Origin: Planctomycetaceae bacterium
GTDB lineage: Bacteria; Planctomycetota; Planctomycetia; Pirellulales; Thermoguttaceae
Assembly (NCBI GenBank): GCA_031288765.1
Contig: JAITQV010000269.1
Coordinates: 1-7,074 of the forward strand
DNA: 7,074 bases
Direction: 5' to 3'
The notes beneath the pieces are model-generated. The model had not been told where the DNA came from. It searched no databases and worked only from the letters and a program-made list of their open reading frames with translations. The translations under genes were made by a program, and so were the position numbers. Of the stretch, positions 6,238 to 7,074 are shown in pieces; within the stretch, counting starts at the first letter, position 1; each line of letters starts with the position of its first letter.

Positions 6238-6975
6238 TTATTTTTTTAATGGCAAAACTGAATTTTTAGAAGTGCCCCAAAAACAAAGGAAAATGTTGAA
6301 TGCCTTTCCGCGTATTTCTGTGTTTTTCGCGTTGAAAGAACGAATTGATGGGTGTTGGCGGGTACGGGACTGATTTGTTTCCTGCAAACTCTCAGAAGTT
6401 TTTCCAGAAGACTCAGAGGTGTCCCCGAAAGATGCGGAGGTGTCCCCGAAAGATGCGGAGGTGTCCCCGAAAGACGCGGAGGTGTCCCCGAAAGACGCGG
6501 AGGTGTCCCCGAAAGACGCGGAGGTGTCCCCGAAAGATGCGGAGGTGTCCCCGAAAGATGCGGAGGTGTCCCCGAAAGATGCGGAGGTGTCCCCGAAAGA
6601 CGCGGAGGTTTTTCCAGAAGACTCAGAGGTTTTCTGCGAGTCTCCATTGGTTTTCTTCGAGTCTTCATTGGTTTTCTTCGAGACTTCATTGGTTTTCTGC
6701 GAAACTCCATTGGTTTTCTTCGAGTCTTCATTGGTTTTCTTCGAGTCTTCATTGGTTTTCTGCGAGACTCCATTGGTTTTCTTCGAGACTCCATTGGTTT
6801 TCTTCGAGACTCCATTGGTTTTCTTCGAGTCTTCATTGGTTTTCTTCGAGACTCCATTGGTTTTCTTCGAGACTCCATTGGTTTTCTGTAAGACTTCATT
6901 GGTTTTCTTCGAGACTCCATTGGTTTTCTTCAAGACTCCATTGGTTTTCTGCGGGACTTCATTTGTTTCCTGCAA
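6238..6975 (-). CDS. Heptad-repeat ORF across array 2, doubtful gene
   Basis: A 245-codon minus-strand ORF of seven-residue repeats. Residues up to about 200 are KTNGVSK/KTNEDSK-type heptads, then KTSESSG, nine SASFGDT copies, SESSGKT and LQETN. A non-repetitive tail ends in FNIFLCFWGTSK...LPLKK. If real it would be a Ser/Thr/Lys-rich protein with no signal peptide or membrane span. For coding: 29 units without an indel or stop, and the only variable site in the SASFGDT block is synonymous (GCA/GCG). Against: no ATG in frame, only TTG at 6973-6975; a TAG lies a few codons upstream; no good ribosome site; several other frames are open because 21 is divisible by three; and the tail includes an interspersed repeat. 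I consider non-coding more likely. Confidence 0.25.
   Translation of the reverse strand: MQETNEVPQKTNGVLKKTNGVSKKTNEVLQKTNGVSKKTNGVSKKTNEDSKKTNGVSKKTNGVSKKTNGVSQKTNEDSKKTNEDSKKTNGVSQKTNEVSKKTNEDSKKTNGDSQKTSESSGKTSASFGDTSASFGDTSASFGDTSASFGDTSASFGDTSASFGDTSASFGDTSASFGDTSASFGDTSESSGKTSESLQETNQSRTRQHPSIRSFNAKNTEIRGKAFNIFLCFWGTSKNSVLPLKK
6306..6324. repeat. Second, degenerate arm of the interspersed repeat
   Basis: TTTCCGCGTATTTCTGTGT approximates the reverse complement of 6084-6112 (TTCCGTGTATTTCGTGTG), with one substitution and one extra base in the best-matched part. It lies inside the 3' end of the array 2 ORF, where it is translated as NTEIRGK; this argues that the ORF tail is not an evolved protein end. 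Confidence 0.4.
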
Positions 6976-6982
6976 GACCTCA
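6374..6982. repeat. Tandem array 2: twenty-nine 21-base units in a nested order
   Basis: Twenty-nine units of exactly 21 bases with no insertion or deletion. In plus order: one A unit (TTTGTTTCCTGCAA..., 6374-6394), one B unit (GTTTTTCCAGAAGACTCA core, 6395-6415), nine C units (GTGTCCCCGAAAGAYGCG core, 6416-6604), a second B unit (6605-6625), sixteen D units (GGTTTTCTTCGAGACTCC type, 6626-6961) and a closing A unit (6962-6982). The A units share their first 14 bases; the two B units differ at one base. C units vary at a single site (T or C). D units vary mainly at two linked sites. There are no unique spacers, so this is not CRISPR. Confidence 0.92.
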
Positions 6983-7074
6983 CTTGTTTTTTTCTAAAAA
7001 TAATTTGGTATCTATTCCGTGATTTGTAGAGGAATTGCTCGTTAGGGCAAGCATGTCAATAGAAAAAATGTCCA
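6983..7074. other. Right edge, no gene recognised
   Basis: A degenerate array unit (6983-6995) is followed by AT-rich sequence. At 7035-7050 TTGCTC and GGGCAA can form a 6-bp stem (one G-T pair) around GTTA. TTGACA occurs on the minus strand at 7054-7059, but no -10 box lies at a suitable distance. TTGGTATCTA at 7005-7014 equals a 10-base piece of array 1 units and may be coincidence. Confidence 0.35.

Noticed and set aside
2799..6982. CRISPR arrays
   Set aside because: Units are directly adjacent with no unique spacers, and no cas genes are nearby.
6345..7022. Long plus-strand ORFs over array 2
   Set aside because: They are open only because a 21-base unit without stops keeps every frame open. 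Their repeats (WFSSRLH, LVFFETP, GFLRVFI) are low-complexity translations with no supporting start signals.
7031..7059. Promoter with minus-strand TTGACA at the right edge
   Set aside because: No acceptable -10 sequence 15-19 bases away.

Overview
The window is a moderately AT-rich bacterial segment in which every convincing gene is on the minus strand. I think it comes from a member of Planctomycetota. The main clue is the 569-residue secreted protein, which resembles the large, uncharacterised exported-protein families of that phylum. The GalU variant (KSQPKEMLPVG...KPVVQ) also fits. This assignment is inference from memory of these families, not a search result.

Layout, left to right. (1) 1-340: the 5' part of a PD-(D/E)XK 'Rpn/transposase-like' nuclease gene, running off the left edge, with a good ribosome binding site. 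(2) 491-527: an intrinsic terminator reading leftward. (3) 639-2348: an exported protein of unknown function, with a plausible extended -10 promoter at 2448-2475 and a small palindrome in its leader. (4) 2349-3257: a 900-base gene-free region holding an interspersed inverted repeat (2541-2662) and a tandem array of thirteen 21/22-base units (2799-3072), each a potential hairpin. (5) 3258-4817: an AAA-type ATPase fused to a C-terminal PD-(D/E)XK nuclease domain. (6) 4873-5048: a short plus-strand open stretch with coding-like composition, perhaps a gene remnant. (7) 5049-5927: a galU-like nucleotidyltransferase with its own promoter (6002-6030) and an unusual Arg-to-Glu change in the signature loop. 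(8) 5928-7074: a gene-poor region with another interspersed repeat and a second tandem array, 29 units of exactly 21 bases (6374-6982). This array is open as a minus-strand heptad-repeat ORF of 245 codons but lacks a convincing start.

The genes do not form an obvious pathway. GalU would supply UDP-glucose for surface polysaccharide. The two nuclease-like genes look like accessory or mobile-type genes. The most unusual content is the pair of 21-base-period arrays. Each lies upstream of a minus-strand gene, beside an interspersed repeat, and is followed on the minus strand by a weakly similar tail. Array 1 behaves like a structured DNA/RNA element: its stems are mostly kept while any reading frame is broken. 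Array 2 keeps perfect spacing through 29 units, which could reflect coding of heptads or helical phasing.
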